Below, piece after piece: positions 36,939 through 47,310 of a stretch of 64,000 nucleotides of DNA. The stretch comes from Montifringilla adamsi. Taxonomy: Eukaryota; Chordata; Aves; Passeriformes; Passeridae. The notes under the pieces were generated by a model. It was not told where the DNA came from. It did no database searches and worked only from the letters and a program-made list of their open reading frames with translations. A program made the translations under genes and the position numbers. The stretch lies in the NCBI GenBank assembly GCA_017590115.1, contig JAGGNK010006571.1, forward strand, positions 310,001-374,000, written 5' to 3'. Positions within the stretch are counted from its first letter, which is position 1; each line of letters begins with the position of its first letter.

Positions 36939-37418
36939 AGTGATAATAAAAATCAGAAAATATACAAGAAAATCTAAGTGACTACACCCCCAGCCCAGGC
37001 ATTCCCAAAGTGAAGCCAATGCAGGCAAGCATCAGGCAAGTGTCCACCAGGCAATTTCTACCACAGCTAAAACCAGCTCCCACTGAGGCACAGCCAGACA
37101 TGTCCTAAGCCCCCATGTTGCCTACCAAGCCTGTGACCTTCTGCTATGGGTGGAAAAAATCATATTTACTGGTTAATGACTACAGAAGTTCGTAAGTATC
37201 GCCAAGCCTTTCAAATCACGTTAGATGGGGAAAAGTCCTAAATATCAGTGAAATCCACACACATAATACTGGATGCATATGAACATTTCAAAGGGTGAAG
37301 AATACATGAAAGGTGGCCCATTTTTAGACTTTTTGTGGACCTTCAATTTAGTCAAACTTGGAAGAGACTGCAAGAACCATTAGAACCATCTTACCTTGGT
37401 AAATTCAGCTGTAGCTAG

Positions 37419-37471
37419 CTTTGGTACCTGCTTTTCTTGGCAGACATCTATCTGTTTCTAAAAGCATCCAG
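37419..37471 (+). CDS. Candidate short exon before a consensus donor
   Basis: The right end is CAG|GTAAGG, a full consensus donor. Two acceptors are possible: GTAGCTAG (used here, weak) or TTTTCTTGGCAG at 37,443 (strong, giving a 28-base exon 37,444-37,471). With the weak acceptor the 17-codon frame (LVPAFLGRHLSVSKSIQ) joins 34,112-34,213 and 41,420-41,481 in phase. With the strong one two frames are open. The donor is credible; the coding status is uncertain. Confidence 0.25.
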
Positions 37472-39300
37472 GTAAGGAAGACATCACAGTCTTCATAGAT
37501 TTCTATGCATATTATTGCAAATGTTTTTTATGCTCCTTTACCTTAAACAGACACTTTCTTTTCCCAATTGTGGTGGAGAGCAGTTTATTTTCTCCATTTT
37601 CCAGTTACCTTTAATGCTTATGTAGACAGTAACAAAACTTCCTTTTTTCTTTTTAAGGAAAAAAACATCTTTATTCCTTCATAATTTCCTCATAGGTTAC
37701 ATTTTCTGCACTTTCAATAGTTCTTGTCCCTTTCTTTCTGATTTCTCCCTGGTTTCATCTCACCTACAAACTCCATCATCATCTTAACCTCAATGTCTCA
37801 GATACTGCTTCATTCCAGACTTCTCTTACCCAAAATATTACCTTCACAGGATAAGATGAAAGCACGCCTTGCTGATATGCCCTTGACTGTCATCTCAAGT
37901 TCAGTACAGCTAAAACAGAGTGCTGTCTCTCTTCTTCAAGCTATCTCTTCCCTGCCTCTTCTCCAGATTCTGAAAGGACCCTTCCTGTCCTGTTAAAAAG
38001 ACCCATAACTTAGATGCCAGGTTTAATTTAGACTCTTTGCTATGCCTGCGGAACCATCTCTAAAACTTGGCCTTTTTCATCCACTGATGCTGTTAAAGTT
38101 CTCATTAAGGTCACAATTAACTTACAGCTTGCTTACTATAACATCTTGGCCCCAGAAAAGGCATTTTTGTCTTGGGCACGTCTATGTATACACTGCTGCC
38201 AAGACTGTCTTCAAAGCCCACCAGTTTGATTTGCTCATGCAGCTCTTTGCAAGCTTGACAGTAGCCATCACAACCAAAGAAAAAAAATGTTTAAAGAAAT
38301 CAACAACTATTTTCATTCTATGAATAAATTTTCATTTATTATCCAGGAATGAGGTTTAATTAGTCCACCTATTGCCCCCTCTGCTTGTTTGTTCAAAAAG
38401 CCTATATGGAGCTACCTATAAATATACATATCTTTACGCTTTTCACTTCCCTGGTCTCTTCATGCACACGTCTTTGCTGTAGTGCCTAATAATTCTCCCC
38501 AGAAAACGCCTGATAATTATTAATCTGTTATTGTGTCAAAGACAAGCACATTTAATTGACATTGTCCCCTAATCTCCTGGAACACTGGTTTGTCTTCAGT
38601 TTTTCACCCTTTATTTTAGATGGACAATGGGCTCTGTTATGTAGTGAGTGCCTGTTCTGGGCTTGGGTGTCCTAAGAAAAATAATGATAACAAAATTAGT
38701 ACTTGTATCACACAGAAATTGAATGATGCAACCCAGCAAATAAATTCCTAAGATAGGATCTTGTACAAGCATTGTAGTTCAGAAAGTTTAGAAAAGCACA
38801 AACATCTGCCGACATTGCAATATATTTGCTCTCATTAGAGCTGCAGAGGCAGTAGTCCTGCTAAAACTAGTACAATTATGTATAAATGGTGTTGGCAGAC
38901 TTCACAAAATGTGTCAGAAGGACAGAACCAGATGTTTCCTGTTCTGCATATCCTCAGTGGGTTTTACACCATCAATCTGCAAATAAATGTGAAAGTCTTT
39001 TTAGTGAAGTGTGTTTGTCTGTTTTTCCTGAAAAGACCATCTTCTAATATTGAGATAGTGCCTAAGTTACCAATTATCACTCAGACCTTCTAGGCAATTC
39101 AGCTGATCTGCCTTGTATCAGATGCTACATATTTCCTTAATCCTTGAATTTACTAATATTTTAACTCATTTGTCATTTCATTCCTGTTTCCAAAACTTAA
39201 GGGCCTAATTCTACTTCCACAACTTTCATTCCAGTGCACCTGTGTGATGTGTCTCACACAAGAAGTGATTTAAGAAGTCTGTGCTACTGAATAGAAGCCT
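37472..39300. other. AT-rich stretch, no supported gene
   Basis: Short open frames at 37,793-37,996, 38,042-38,323 and 38,878-39,093 have no splice or domain support. No repeat family was recognised. Confidence 0.4.
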
Positions 39301-39315
39301 ATTTCTATTTGAATG

Positions 39316-39480
39316 GGTTTTGGGTTTTTTGGGTTTTTTTTGTGTTTTTTTTTTGTTTTGTTTTGGTTGGTTTTTTTTTTGTTTTGTTTTGGTTGGTTTT
39401 TTTTTTGTTTTGTTTTGGTTGGTTTTTTTTTTGTTTTGTTTTTTGGTGTTTTTTATTTATTTATTTATTTATTATTTTAT
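39316..39480. repeat. T/G-rich minisatellite with 26-bp unit, then (TTTA)n
   Basis: Three exact copies of a 26-bp unit (GTTTTGTTTTGGTTGG plus ten T) lie at 39,355-39,432, flanked on the left by degenerate G3T6-8 units and on the right by a partial fourth copy and about six TTTA units. The frame of repeated FFVLFWLVFF residues here is low complexity and not a protein. It ends 130 bases before the LTR at 39,611. Confidence 0.93.
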
Positions 39481-40032
39481 TTTAGTAGTCCCAGTTTTCC
39501 ATGCTCTCTGTAAGCTTTCATTTGGATGAACTGCAGTAGCCTGGATCTAGTGGGCACATATTGCAGGTTCGAGCTTTTGCATTATTTCTCTGTATCTTAC
39601 TCTTGATGTCTGTCGGAACCCAGGACATCCCTCTGGACGCCCTGGATGGCTCAAAGCCCTGGCAGGGGCTCAGAGACCCTGGCAGGCAGCCAAAGACACC
39701 TGGGAATTTGATCTCAACTCATGGAGCAAATTACCAACATTATATGAAGAATTTCAGGTCACAAAATTTAAGTAGCATAGTAGTAGCAATCACAGGGTGA
39801 AGGAAAAAATTTTGGAGCATGGTACAGGGGGGTTTGGAATTTTGTATATGGGGGTCAGGGGTTCCAAGATGGAGGGATTTGGGCGTGCCCTGTCCTTCTT
39901 CTTTCTTCTCCCTGGCATTCATGTTCAGGATGATGTTGGCATTCACAGATTGGTTTAGAGTAGAAAGTCACTGTCTAACATAGGTGATAGGTATTGGAAC
40001 ATAACTGTAAATATAGTACATGTAGTTTTTAG

Positions 40033-40040
40033 TATAAAAG
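40033..40040 (+). promoter_or_regulatory. TATA box of the solitary LTR
   Basis: TATAAAAG sits about 100 bases upstream of the LTR polyadenylation signal, the expected U3/R layout. It could still act as a promoter or enhancer for flanking DNA; the sequence alone does not show that. Confidence 0.65.
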
Positions 40041-40134
40041 ATAGCGCCAGCCCGAGAGGCGGGGTGTGTGCCTTGGACCGACCTGCAGAACAGACCTTGG
40101 CAGGCCAGACAGAAAATGTTTTAGATAAAGAAAT

Positions 40135-40140
40135 AATAAA
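40135..40140 (+). terminator. Polyadenylation signal in the solitary LTR
   Basis: AATAAA in the R region of the LTR, on the plus strand. If the plus-strand unit is transcribed through here, it offers a premature polyadenylation site. Confidence 0.6.
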
Positions 40141-40350
40141 CAATATTGAGAACATGAACCGAAAATTTCTCGACTCCTTCTTCGGCAGCTGGGTTGGGGA
40201 AAAGAGACTTTTAACAGAGACACACCTCGGGATCTTCCCAACCAGACCAGACCAGAGGAGATCCCAAGAGATGTCTTCCATGAAATCCAGCTTTTCTGTT
40301 CCCATTCTCATATAACTTCCATTACCTATGCTTTTTTTATTATTCCTCAG

Positions 40351-40431
40351 ACTGTAATACTTACTTCTGTACACTTGCAGATCCCCTTACATATGGGGGA
40401 TCTACAAGTGTATAGAAGTAAGTATTACAGT
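40351..40431. repeat. Long near-perfect hairpin, 36-bp arms
   Basis: Arms at 40,351-40,386 and 40,396-40,431 are reverse complements with only two mismatches out of 36, separated by a nine-base loop. Both differences are C/T or G/A transitions (GCAAGTGTAC against ACAAGTGTAT), as expected from decay of an originally perfect palindrome; both allow G-U pairing on one strand. It lies 82 bases right of the solo LTR. Its size suits a palindromic MITE remnant or a microRNA-like precursor; I cannot choose between them. Confidence 0.93.
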
Positions 40432-41253
40432 AACTCCTTCATAGAGTGATGTAATCCTGAAGTCTGTTTTTTTAAGGATAGTATTTCCTAGAAGCAAGCA
40501 CATCCTTTAGCGATAAAAAGAAATGTATATTGGGAGTTCTGCATCTCAAAGAGCAATACTAGTAATTAGGAAAAAAAGACAGTAAAAATAATCTGGAGTT
40601 AGGAAGCATGGATTTTCCAGCAAGTGTTATAACTTAAATAAATACACATCTCCAGAAAATTTACTGGTAGAGCATTAAGAAATAATCCAGTTGTAAGAAG
40701 GGAGGCAAAAGCCTCTTTTATTATACACCTTGGGACTCTTTCTTCTGATAGATAATTCCTGATTAAGTAGTCAGTACCATGGCCTGATTCGCATTGCACT
40801 GATTAGGCTTTCTCAGGCAATGAAGGCTCAGGGTTATGCCTATTTCATCTCAAGCTACATAGAAAATATTCTGCTCTTTTTTTTGTAGAGGCTGAGATGA
40901 ATTGCAAGAAATCCATTAGGTACAACTCTCCTGGACACTTAGAAGCTATCAGGATAAACATAGTTAAATTCCTTCCTTCTCCTTTTCCTTATAATGTGGT
41001 AGGAGATCAGAGGAAACTAATGCATAATGTCTTATTCCTTGTACTTGCAAGCATTCTGAGATCAGAGTCTTTCTGCAGAAACAAAACAAAACAAAACAGT
41101 TGAGGTATTTTTGATAGTGAATAGGTCTTTACCTGGACTTACGGTTAAGACATTGATCCAAGGACAAATTATGAAAGAGAGCATAAACTGACAAAAGATT
41201 GTTTCCTGAAAGGAAAACAAAATGTAAACAGTTGCCAGCCATTGCTTTGGGGG

Positions 41254-41286
<33 letters not shown>

Positions 41287-41419
41287 ACACCCTAAGGGGC
41301 TCTTTCATACTTGTGCACACAATGACTTAGTGAGGTATTTTCTGGGAACATCTGGTCTGTGGAAATCTTTAAAAGAAGACGGAAAGTCTTCCACTGATTT
41401 CCTTGCTTTCAATCTTCAG
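40432..41419. other. AT-rich stretch with an A31 tract
   Basis: Apart from the A-run at 41,254-41,284 nothing firm is present. A strong acceptor (CTCTTTTTTTTGTAG) near 40,889 is followed by a 70-codon open frame, but no acceptable donor follows, so no exon is called. Confidence 0.4.
41254..41284. repeat. Poly-A tract
   Basis: About 31 consecutive A, preceded by GGGGG. No LINE or SINE body could be recognised to its left, so this looks like a simple homopolymer rather than a retroposon tail. Confidence 0.95.
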
Positions 41420-41481
41420 GTATTGTCTCCATCTGGGTCCACGTACAGGGATCATGTAGCAGGGATCATCCAATGGTCCCA
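41420..41481 (+). CDS. Candidate internal exon, plus strand
   Basis: The acceptor is strong (TTGCTTTCAATCTTCAG). The donor is CCA|GTGAGC. The 62-base interval is open in phase 0 (VLSPSGSTYRDHVAGIIQWS) with two spare bases, which match the one-base start of the next candidate exon only 243 bases away. The codons look natural but I do not recognise the protein. Confidence 0.35.
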
Positions 41482-41724
41482 GTGAGCAGCCCTTTCTGTA
41501 AGCCAGCAACAGAGGTTTTATGAGAAAGATGCATCATTACGAACGCTGTCAGTTTAAGCCGAGACAGGAGACATATATAGCTGTTTGACATTCCACAGCT
41601 TGATATACCAACCTCTGCCAGCTCTGCAGAGGAGGAAGGGTGAGGTCTGGCTTCAGGCATTGCATGAGTGCAAGCTGACATGTGGTGTAACAGTCTGAAA
41701 CAGTCTGAAATCTGTCTCTGACAG

Positions 41725-41782
41725 ATTTATCTTGAGGTTACAGATGACTGTCCAGATGGACTGGAAATCTCTCCTCTGGAAG
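41725..41782 (+). CDS. Candidate internal exon, plus strand
   Basis: TGTCTCTGACAG acceptor and AAG|GTATGC donor bracket 58 bases. In the phase given by the preceding candidate the 19-codon frame contains ILRLQMTVQMDWKSLLW; a second frame reading LEVTDDCPDGLEISPLE is also open, and by composition looks equally or more protein-like. The choice of frame therefore rests only on phase compatibility with the neighbours. Confidence 0.3.
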
Positions 41783-43242
41783 GTATGCAATTGCTATTTG
41801 TAGTCCATTTGAACTCCAGTGAGTGACAATTTGCTTCGGTTTCTCATCTGATTCAGCTGTTTGTAACAAAATTGAAGTTCAAGGTTTGTAGCGCTGCCCA
41901 GAAATCTATGGCTTTGAGTAATTGAACAGACTTAACTGCATTAACTCCATAAGCACCATGGGTCGATGAACACTTTCTATAAACATCCTTATCACTGGGG
42001 AGAGTCTGACTATTACTTTGCTGTGAATCACAGATATTTTATGGGAAAGAGAGAGGTCACAGTATGGAAGCATGCCTCTGGAATGGAGCTAAAAGATGTC
42101 CTTAGCATTATAAAAAGAGAAAGAAGAAAACTATCTTGAGACTGAGGCAATCCAGTTTCCTCAAGCCAAAGACATAAATAAATATTTGTGTTTCTATTTT
42201 GAAGAAATTGATTGTCACCAGTAGACTTTTCCCCTTGATTTACAAAACACCAATTACCTACCAATCAGGTATCCAATAAAGCAAGGTTATATTTTTTCAC
42301 ATGCTATTCGTGAAAGACATCCATGAAAAGGATGAAAAAAGCCACAAAAAAATCGATAATTGATAAGGAAACTGAAAAGAGATGAATTCTATGGCCTGGA
42401 TAAAGATTATTCTGTCTCAAACCTAAAACAAAGGGAAAGATGAAATTTGAAGAGACTGTTTGGAAAAAACTGTCACTGTTCTTGCACATACCACCTTGGG
42501 CTACCTTGGTTATCTCACAGATCGGTTGCATTTGTAAATGATGGCAGCTTTTTAAAAGGAAAACTATTTTCTTGAAACATAACCACTTGGTTTTCACTGC
42601 AAACACGTAGGTACTCTGTAGTTGTCTGGTTCTGATATTTGAAGGGCCTCCACCAAAAGAACAAGATATATTTGGGCAGATATTTTTATTAGGACTTTGC
42701 ATTCTATATGCTTAGCTGCTTAATAGACTTCTGCCTTCAAAGGAGAAAATCTGCACTGAGTTCTTTTCAGAGTTTTTGAAGAACCCTTTATTATCACAAT
42801 CATTATGGCAAATTACATGGAAAAATAAAGAATTGTAAGGACTAAACTTCCAGTGTTACTCATGGAAATGTAAACACCCTTCAGAAGATGAAGCCTTGTA
42901 TTATGTAGCTTGAGACTGAAATCTGTTCACAAAGGCAGTTGCTTTGTTCTGTCAGTAAGCAGTATTTACATAATGTTATTTTGCTAGGCACAGTTGGACT
43001 GAAATAGAGGAGTACTTTACTTATTTTAGTCTGGCCTTTGGAGTTATTTGTCCCTGGGAACAGCTGTCATTAGAGAAAGCTGTTTAGTTTTCTTAGCATC
43101 TGGAATGATAGTACCTGGTGTCATTTTAAAATGACTTCAAGATATCTTCTCTAAAACAACATCACTAACTTCTCTCCAGGACCTAAATGGGTTGGTAATT
43201 GATGGCCCTTTTCCCTCTGATCATTGATTTTTCAGTCTTCAG

Positions 43243-43369
43243 GGTAGTACCAGCTATGGATGGCACCTTTTGCAAAGCTTTGAGATCAATTGGGAGCAAT
43301 GTAAGAGCAGAACAGTGTGTACTCATGTCATGATGATAAAGATGAAGGGTTCTTGGGAGAAACTGCAGG
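43243..43369 (+). CDS. Candidate internal exon, plus strand
   Basis: A very good acceptor region (GATTTTTCAGTCTTCAG) precedes 127 bases that are open for 42 codons and end at AGG|GTATGT. The frame starts GSTSYGWHLLQSFEINWEQ and continues into a basic segment ending GSWEKLQ. An earlier donor, AAT|GTAAGA at about 43,301, would cut it after WEQ but then meets a stop in the next candidate exon. The length of the open frame and both sites make it one of the better plus-strand candidates. Protein unknown. Confidence 0.4.
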
Positions 43370-43849
43370 GTATGTCCTCATGATTCAAGATCTCTGTCTT
43401 CTTTACTTACAAGGTGTTCATCATCTCTGTCCCTAAAAACTTATCTGAGAGTACTTGAAACCTGAGGCCACAGGAGTATTAGGCCATTCTAATGAGCAGT
43501 ACACTGCAGATACACGGGAAGAAAATTTACTTCTACACTTTGATAAACTCAACAGTATATTTACTATGGATAGTACTGAAGAGGAAATAATTTGCACCAG
43601 CAATAAATTACTATAGTCATTTTTAGAATGATGATTTAAGTTTAGGATGATAATGTAGAGCCTGTGTCAGTGTTGCAATTGTTATCTTTAGAAATTAAGA
43701 AATTGCATTAAATGTAGGCCCTTAAAAGCTGAGCTGGTTGGGGAACAATTCTCAGTGGTGCTGCTACCAAAATGGTACTTTGAGCTCTGTTCTTAATCAG
43801 GAAATATAGGCATATATGATCTTCCTTTCTTCTGGTTTTTTTTTTTTTT

Positions 43850-43885
<36 letters not shown>

Positions 43886-44831
43886 CTCTACATCAGCAGT
43901 GGAAGTTTGGCACAAAAAACCAAGCTCGTCCAACTCCCTGCTTTTGGAACTATATCCTTACTGACAGCAAGAGACAGATAATGGAAGATCATAGGAAAAG
44001 ATAAAAAACCTTCAAGTTTTTACTTTTTGCTTTCAGAGAGCAATCTCATTTTGTTGTTAGTGCCTGTATTTTCTTCTCCTGGAAGAGAATGACTGACAGA
44101 TGAAGCAGCTGACTGTTTTTTCTTAAAACAATGTAGACAGAAGCTTTGCCTCTCTGGAGAGGCATGAGTCCCTCATGTTTTGAATCCAACTATTGAAACC
44201 ACTGTGATGCCAAATATGATGGGAAATATTTTTTAACAAAAAAAAATTTAAAAATCAGAATTAAAATTGGCATTTTACAAGGAATTAATGTCTGTTGGCT
44301 TGAAAAGGACAGGTTGCAGAAAGTGACAGATGAACAGACATTCAGGGGCAGTATGAGGTAGTTCTGGAACTTCTGTCATTCTTTCTTTTATGACCTCACT
44401 GGATGAAGAGCTGAAAGAATTACTGATCACACATTTGGGCCAAACAACAGTACTGTTTGAAGGCTTTCGTGTAGCATTCACTGAAGTACAGCTAGAGTGG
44501 TTTCTAAACAGATGAGCTCTTATTGAAGGACCAAAGAGTCGGAGACTTAAAAACAAAGGTTGAAAAAGGTCCTTCTGCAAAGTAAATAGCATCTGTTCAG
44601 AGAGCAAGACACTTTTTCTGTATCACTGAACTCAGCACTGACAGCTTAGCTCCTCAAGCCAATTTTACTTATGATATTGACTTTGGACAGATTGCTGGGC
44701 TTTGGTTTGGGTTGGTTTTTGGTTTTTCTTTGTTGGTTTATTTTAATATGACAACTGTGTGTTGTTCCAAGTGAAAAATCTAAAGTGCCTTCATTACATA
44801 GATCAAAGATATTTTCTCATAATTTTTTCAG
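43370..44831. other. Probable intron with a T49 tract
   Basis: No gene evidence. The main feature is the long T-run at 43,836-43,885. A 110-codon minus frame at 44,275-44,607 has no splice or domain support. Confidence 0.4.
43836..43885. repeat. Poly-T tract
   Basis: Fifty bases of T broken by one G. No SINE or LINE body could be recognised beside it. Confidence 0.97.
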
Positions 44832-44871
44832 AATCATATATAAAGTTTGCAAAAAGTTTGATTTCTGGCAG
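44832..44871 (+). CDS. Candidate 40-base exon with strong splice sites
   Basis: Acceptor TCATAATTTTTTCAG and donor CAG|GTATGT are both close to consensus. Two frames are open; the one in phase with the 43,243 and 49,232 candidates reads SYIKFAKSLISG. The splice sites are the evidence here. The reading frame is too short to weigh. Confidence 0.35.
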
Positions 44872-44948
44872 GTATGTCCTAGAGAGCATTCCAAAGATAA
44901 GATAAAGGAGAGCTGAATTATATTTCTGATGAGCTCAGATTTCACTAC

Positions 44949-45360
44949 TGTCCTGGATTCAGCCAGGACAGGATTAGTTTTTTACAGTAGCCAGGAGGGG
45001 AACGTGGCCAGACTCTTGTGTTATTCAGTAGTTTGTCAGGTCACTTGCCAGGGACAGAAGTAAGGGATTGTCTCTCTTTTTTCTTGTTGGGGGAAAAAGC
45101 GTGGTGGGAAAAATGGTCCTGTACTGTTTTACTTTCCGTGTAAATAATTTTCTTGTCATATAGCTTTCATTATTAAAATTGTTGCTGTTACTGTTTCCTG
45201 TTTCCAGTAAATTGTTCTTATCTCAACCCATGATTTTATCTTTCATGTCTCCATCTCTCAACTCCATCCCCAGAGCAGGAAGAGGGAGAGGAAGGGGCAG
45301 GGGGCGAGTAAGCGGCATCTGGTTTGGGAGAGTCCCAGTGAGGGCACGGAATCAGAGAGT
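44949..45360 (+). mobile_element. Solitary LTR, songbird ERVL-like
   Basis: The element begins TGTCCTGGATTCAGCCAGGA, continues with the AGTAGCCAGGAGGGG phrase, and near its 3' end has the sequence around CTTATCTCAACCCATG, all features I associate with a common group of songbird LTRs. The 3' boundary is uncertain: the left flank ACTAC and ACTAT after about 45,360 could be a mutated 5-bp target duplication. It lies only 78 bases after the candidate exon at 44,832-44,871. Frames inside it, such as the Arg/Gly-rich one at 45,179-45,385, are not genes. Confidence 0.72.
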
Positions 45361-46362
45361 ACTATTCCTAAATGATGACAACTAGTAGTTTTGGAAGGTG
45401 ACCATAACACACAAATGATCTGGTGCAGCATAGCAGCACAGAGAATGCGCTTTCTAGTGATTATGCATACCCTACTTACAAAATTTATATTTCAAATTAC
45501 ATAGAAAGGACAATTCAACACCATCATAAGCTACATGGTAGAAGAATCAGGGTCTAAGAAATGAATAATTCCTAAGAAAGGAAAAGTTGAGACTGTGACA
45601 CAAGTCCAAAGCCCTTCTTAGTCATCCCCTTCTAAATCATGGTGCTTGTAGAAGAGGTTCTTCTCTCTCAGCCTCTTATCACCACCACCTACAAATGTTT
45701 TGGCCACTCCTCTGTGGGTGGTGTAGGTTGCACAAATGACGTAGAACTGAACAGGTTGCCTTGGACAATTTTAACTATTTACATCAGAATTACACCATAT
45801 TAGGAAAAGAAGGGTTTTGTGATAATCACAAAAAACTGTGATATACCTGAAAAATATGTTTAACTTCCTAGTCCTCCAACTGAAAACCAATGCTTGGTAT
45901 GGCCAGAGCACAAGCTCCACATTCGTTGTCCCACTCCACCATTTCCATTTGCCTGTGGATGAGGACTAGAAGCAGATACTCTTGTGCTGCCCTATTTCAT
46001 GCCCAAGCTGTAAAACCATTATCTTTAACAAAGCCACATTTGTGAGTGGAGGGAGTTGCTCCCAGAGGAGCAAAATTTCTTATTTTTCTGTAAGTAAGGA
46101 AGTAAAGCACAATATTTAGTTATGGCCAAACTTCTCTGAAATGTAGTCAATGATCCAGAACATATATCCCAGTCCTTGGACCACCTCCATCTCTCTTGCC
46201 AAAACAAGCAATAGCAACCATGTACACAGACAACCGAGAAATTTCAAACCTCAATTCATGTCTATGATTGCGTTATACCAGAAAAGGCATTTTTCATAAG
46301 TTTGCAAAATTAGCAGGGTTCATGTTTTATTGATGTAAGTATCACAAAATAAACTCACATTA

Positions 46363-46407
46363 AACTATTGGGTTATACTTCTTTGATTCAAGTATAACCC
46401 AATAGTT
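46363..46407. repeat. Perfect hairpin, 18-bp arms, 9-base loop
   Basis: AACTATTGGGTTATACTT at 46,363-46,380 is the exact reverse complement of 46,390-46,407. Chance perfect 18-bp arms this close together are rare. The stem is slightly short for a canonical microRNA precursor and there are no flanking complementary bases, so it may be a recently formed palindrome or foldback repeat. Confidence 0.95.
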
Positions 46408-47070
46408 ATAGTTCAAGGACTGGTTTATTTTGTTGCAAATTTATTGCATATTTCATTCCTACACAGACAGTAGAACAGGCTTCATGCCTTTTCTTTACAA
46501 AGGGAAAATACATTTATTCCTTCATGTAAATATCATGCACAATGGAATCAGGCTTGATAATTCATTAAAAATTGTTTTCCTTCTTAACAAAGCTTACAGA
46601 AGTGTGACACATGGCTAGCAACTTATGCCAACAACGTGTACTAGATGGAGACTGAAAGGCCCAAGCCAAGCCAGCATCTGGCTGTCACCTTTCAGTAATG
46701 AGTCTCAGGTGTCTATTCTGAGGCAGCAGTAGTGGGAGATTGCTTGTGCCTGCAGATGCAGCCAGACAGCATCCAGCATGGCTTGCCAGTGTGTTGCTGA
46801 CCCTCGATCAGCTACAGATTCTGTCTGTTGTGCAAATGAGACCTTATACAAAAAAAATTTCCCAAAGAACTTCAGTGCATTTCATCATCATCTCTCTCCT
46901 GGGAAGCAAGTTCCTCTGAGGCAAGTTCTCTTTAAAGGAGCTCATACAGTTCAGAGAGGTGTTAATAGCCAGATTCCAGAGGGATCATCACTTCCCTTTC
47001 TGCCTCAGCAAGGCTGGAGAAGGGATTTTTCTGCTGTGCTGGGATAATGAGCCATATATCTCTCTCTTAG

Positions 47071-47310
47071 TCCTGTTGTGACTCTTCCCCGAAGCTGATC
47101 TTGCCACAGTTGCTTTACAACTCCCAGACTTTTAACAGGACAGGCCTGCATATTAATCTGGAGTGCAAACACAAGGGTCCCTTCCAAACCAGTGTTCAAA
47201 AGAAATGTTTTATCTCCTTTCATTACAAAGTACAATACCACGATCCAAGTGGGAAAAGGTGGCATAAGAAGATGCTTGATGTATTGCACTTACTTCAAAT
47301 GCAAATTTAA
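47071..47310 (+). CDS. Candidate terminal exon, 79 codons to a stop
   Basis: A pyrimidine-rich acceptor (TATCTCTCTCTTAG) is followed by 79 open codons ending in TAA at 47,308. The peptide includes YNSQTFNRTGLHINLECKHK and FISFHYKVQYHDPSGKRWHK; it has one N-glycosylation-type NRT motif and aromatic residues resembling a beta-rich fold, but I do not recognise a domain. No nearby AATAAA follows. It would be an alternative end to the plus-strand unit, or a decayed exon. The opposite strand is also open for 94 codons here, which argues for caution. Confidence 0.25.
   Translation, partial: SCCDSSPKLILPQLLYNSQTFNRTGLHINLECKHKGPFQTSVQKKCFISFHYKVQYHDPSGKRWHKKMLDVLHLLQMQI

Larger units (their letters stand above)
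35201..37418. other. AT-rich stretch, no supported gene
   Basis: It holds a perfect 13-bp hairpin at 36,793-36,824 and a (GAT)n tract at 36,910. An open interval ending at a strong TTC|GTAAGT donor near 37,191 (frame containing TFCYGWKKSYLLVNDYR) lacks a good acceptor and is not called. Confidence 0.4.
39611..40269 (+). mobile_element. Solitary LTR flanked by exact 6-bp target duplication
   Basis: The element begins TGTCGGAACC and ends CCAAGA, which looks like a decayed CCGACA terminal inverted repeat. The hexamer GATGTC occurs immediately before (39,605-39,610) and immediately after (40,270-40,275), a 6-bp target-site duplication typical of ERVK/betaretrovirus-like integration. Inside are TATAAAAG at 40,033 and AATAAA at 40,135, giving U3 to about 40,060, a short R, and U5 to 40,269. 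Total length is 659 bases. With no internal sequence it is a solo LTR produced by LTR-LTR recombination. Short frames on both strands inside it are not genes. Confidence 0.9.

Noticed and set aside
39281..39529. Plus-strand frames rich in Phe, Leu, Trp and Val
   Set aside because: Pure translation of the T/G minisatellite; low complexity, no gene.
39561..40374. Several frames of 66-139 codons on both strands
   Set aside because: They lie within or straddle the solitary LTR, which is non-coding. No retroviral gag, pol or env sequence is present.
41254..41284. Poly-A tract as a retroposed gene tail
   Set aside because: No recognisable processed-gene or SINE body precedes it and no target duplication was seen.
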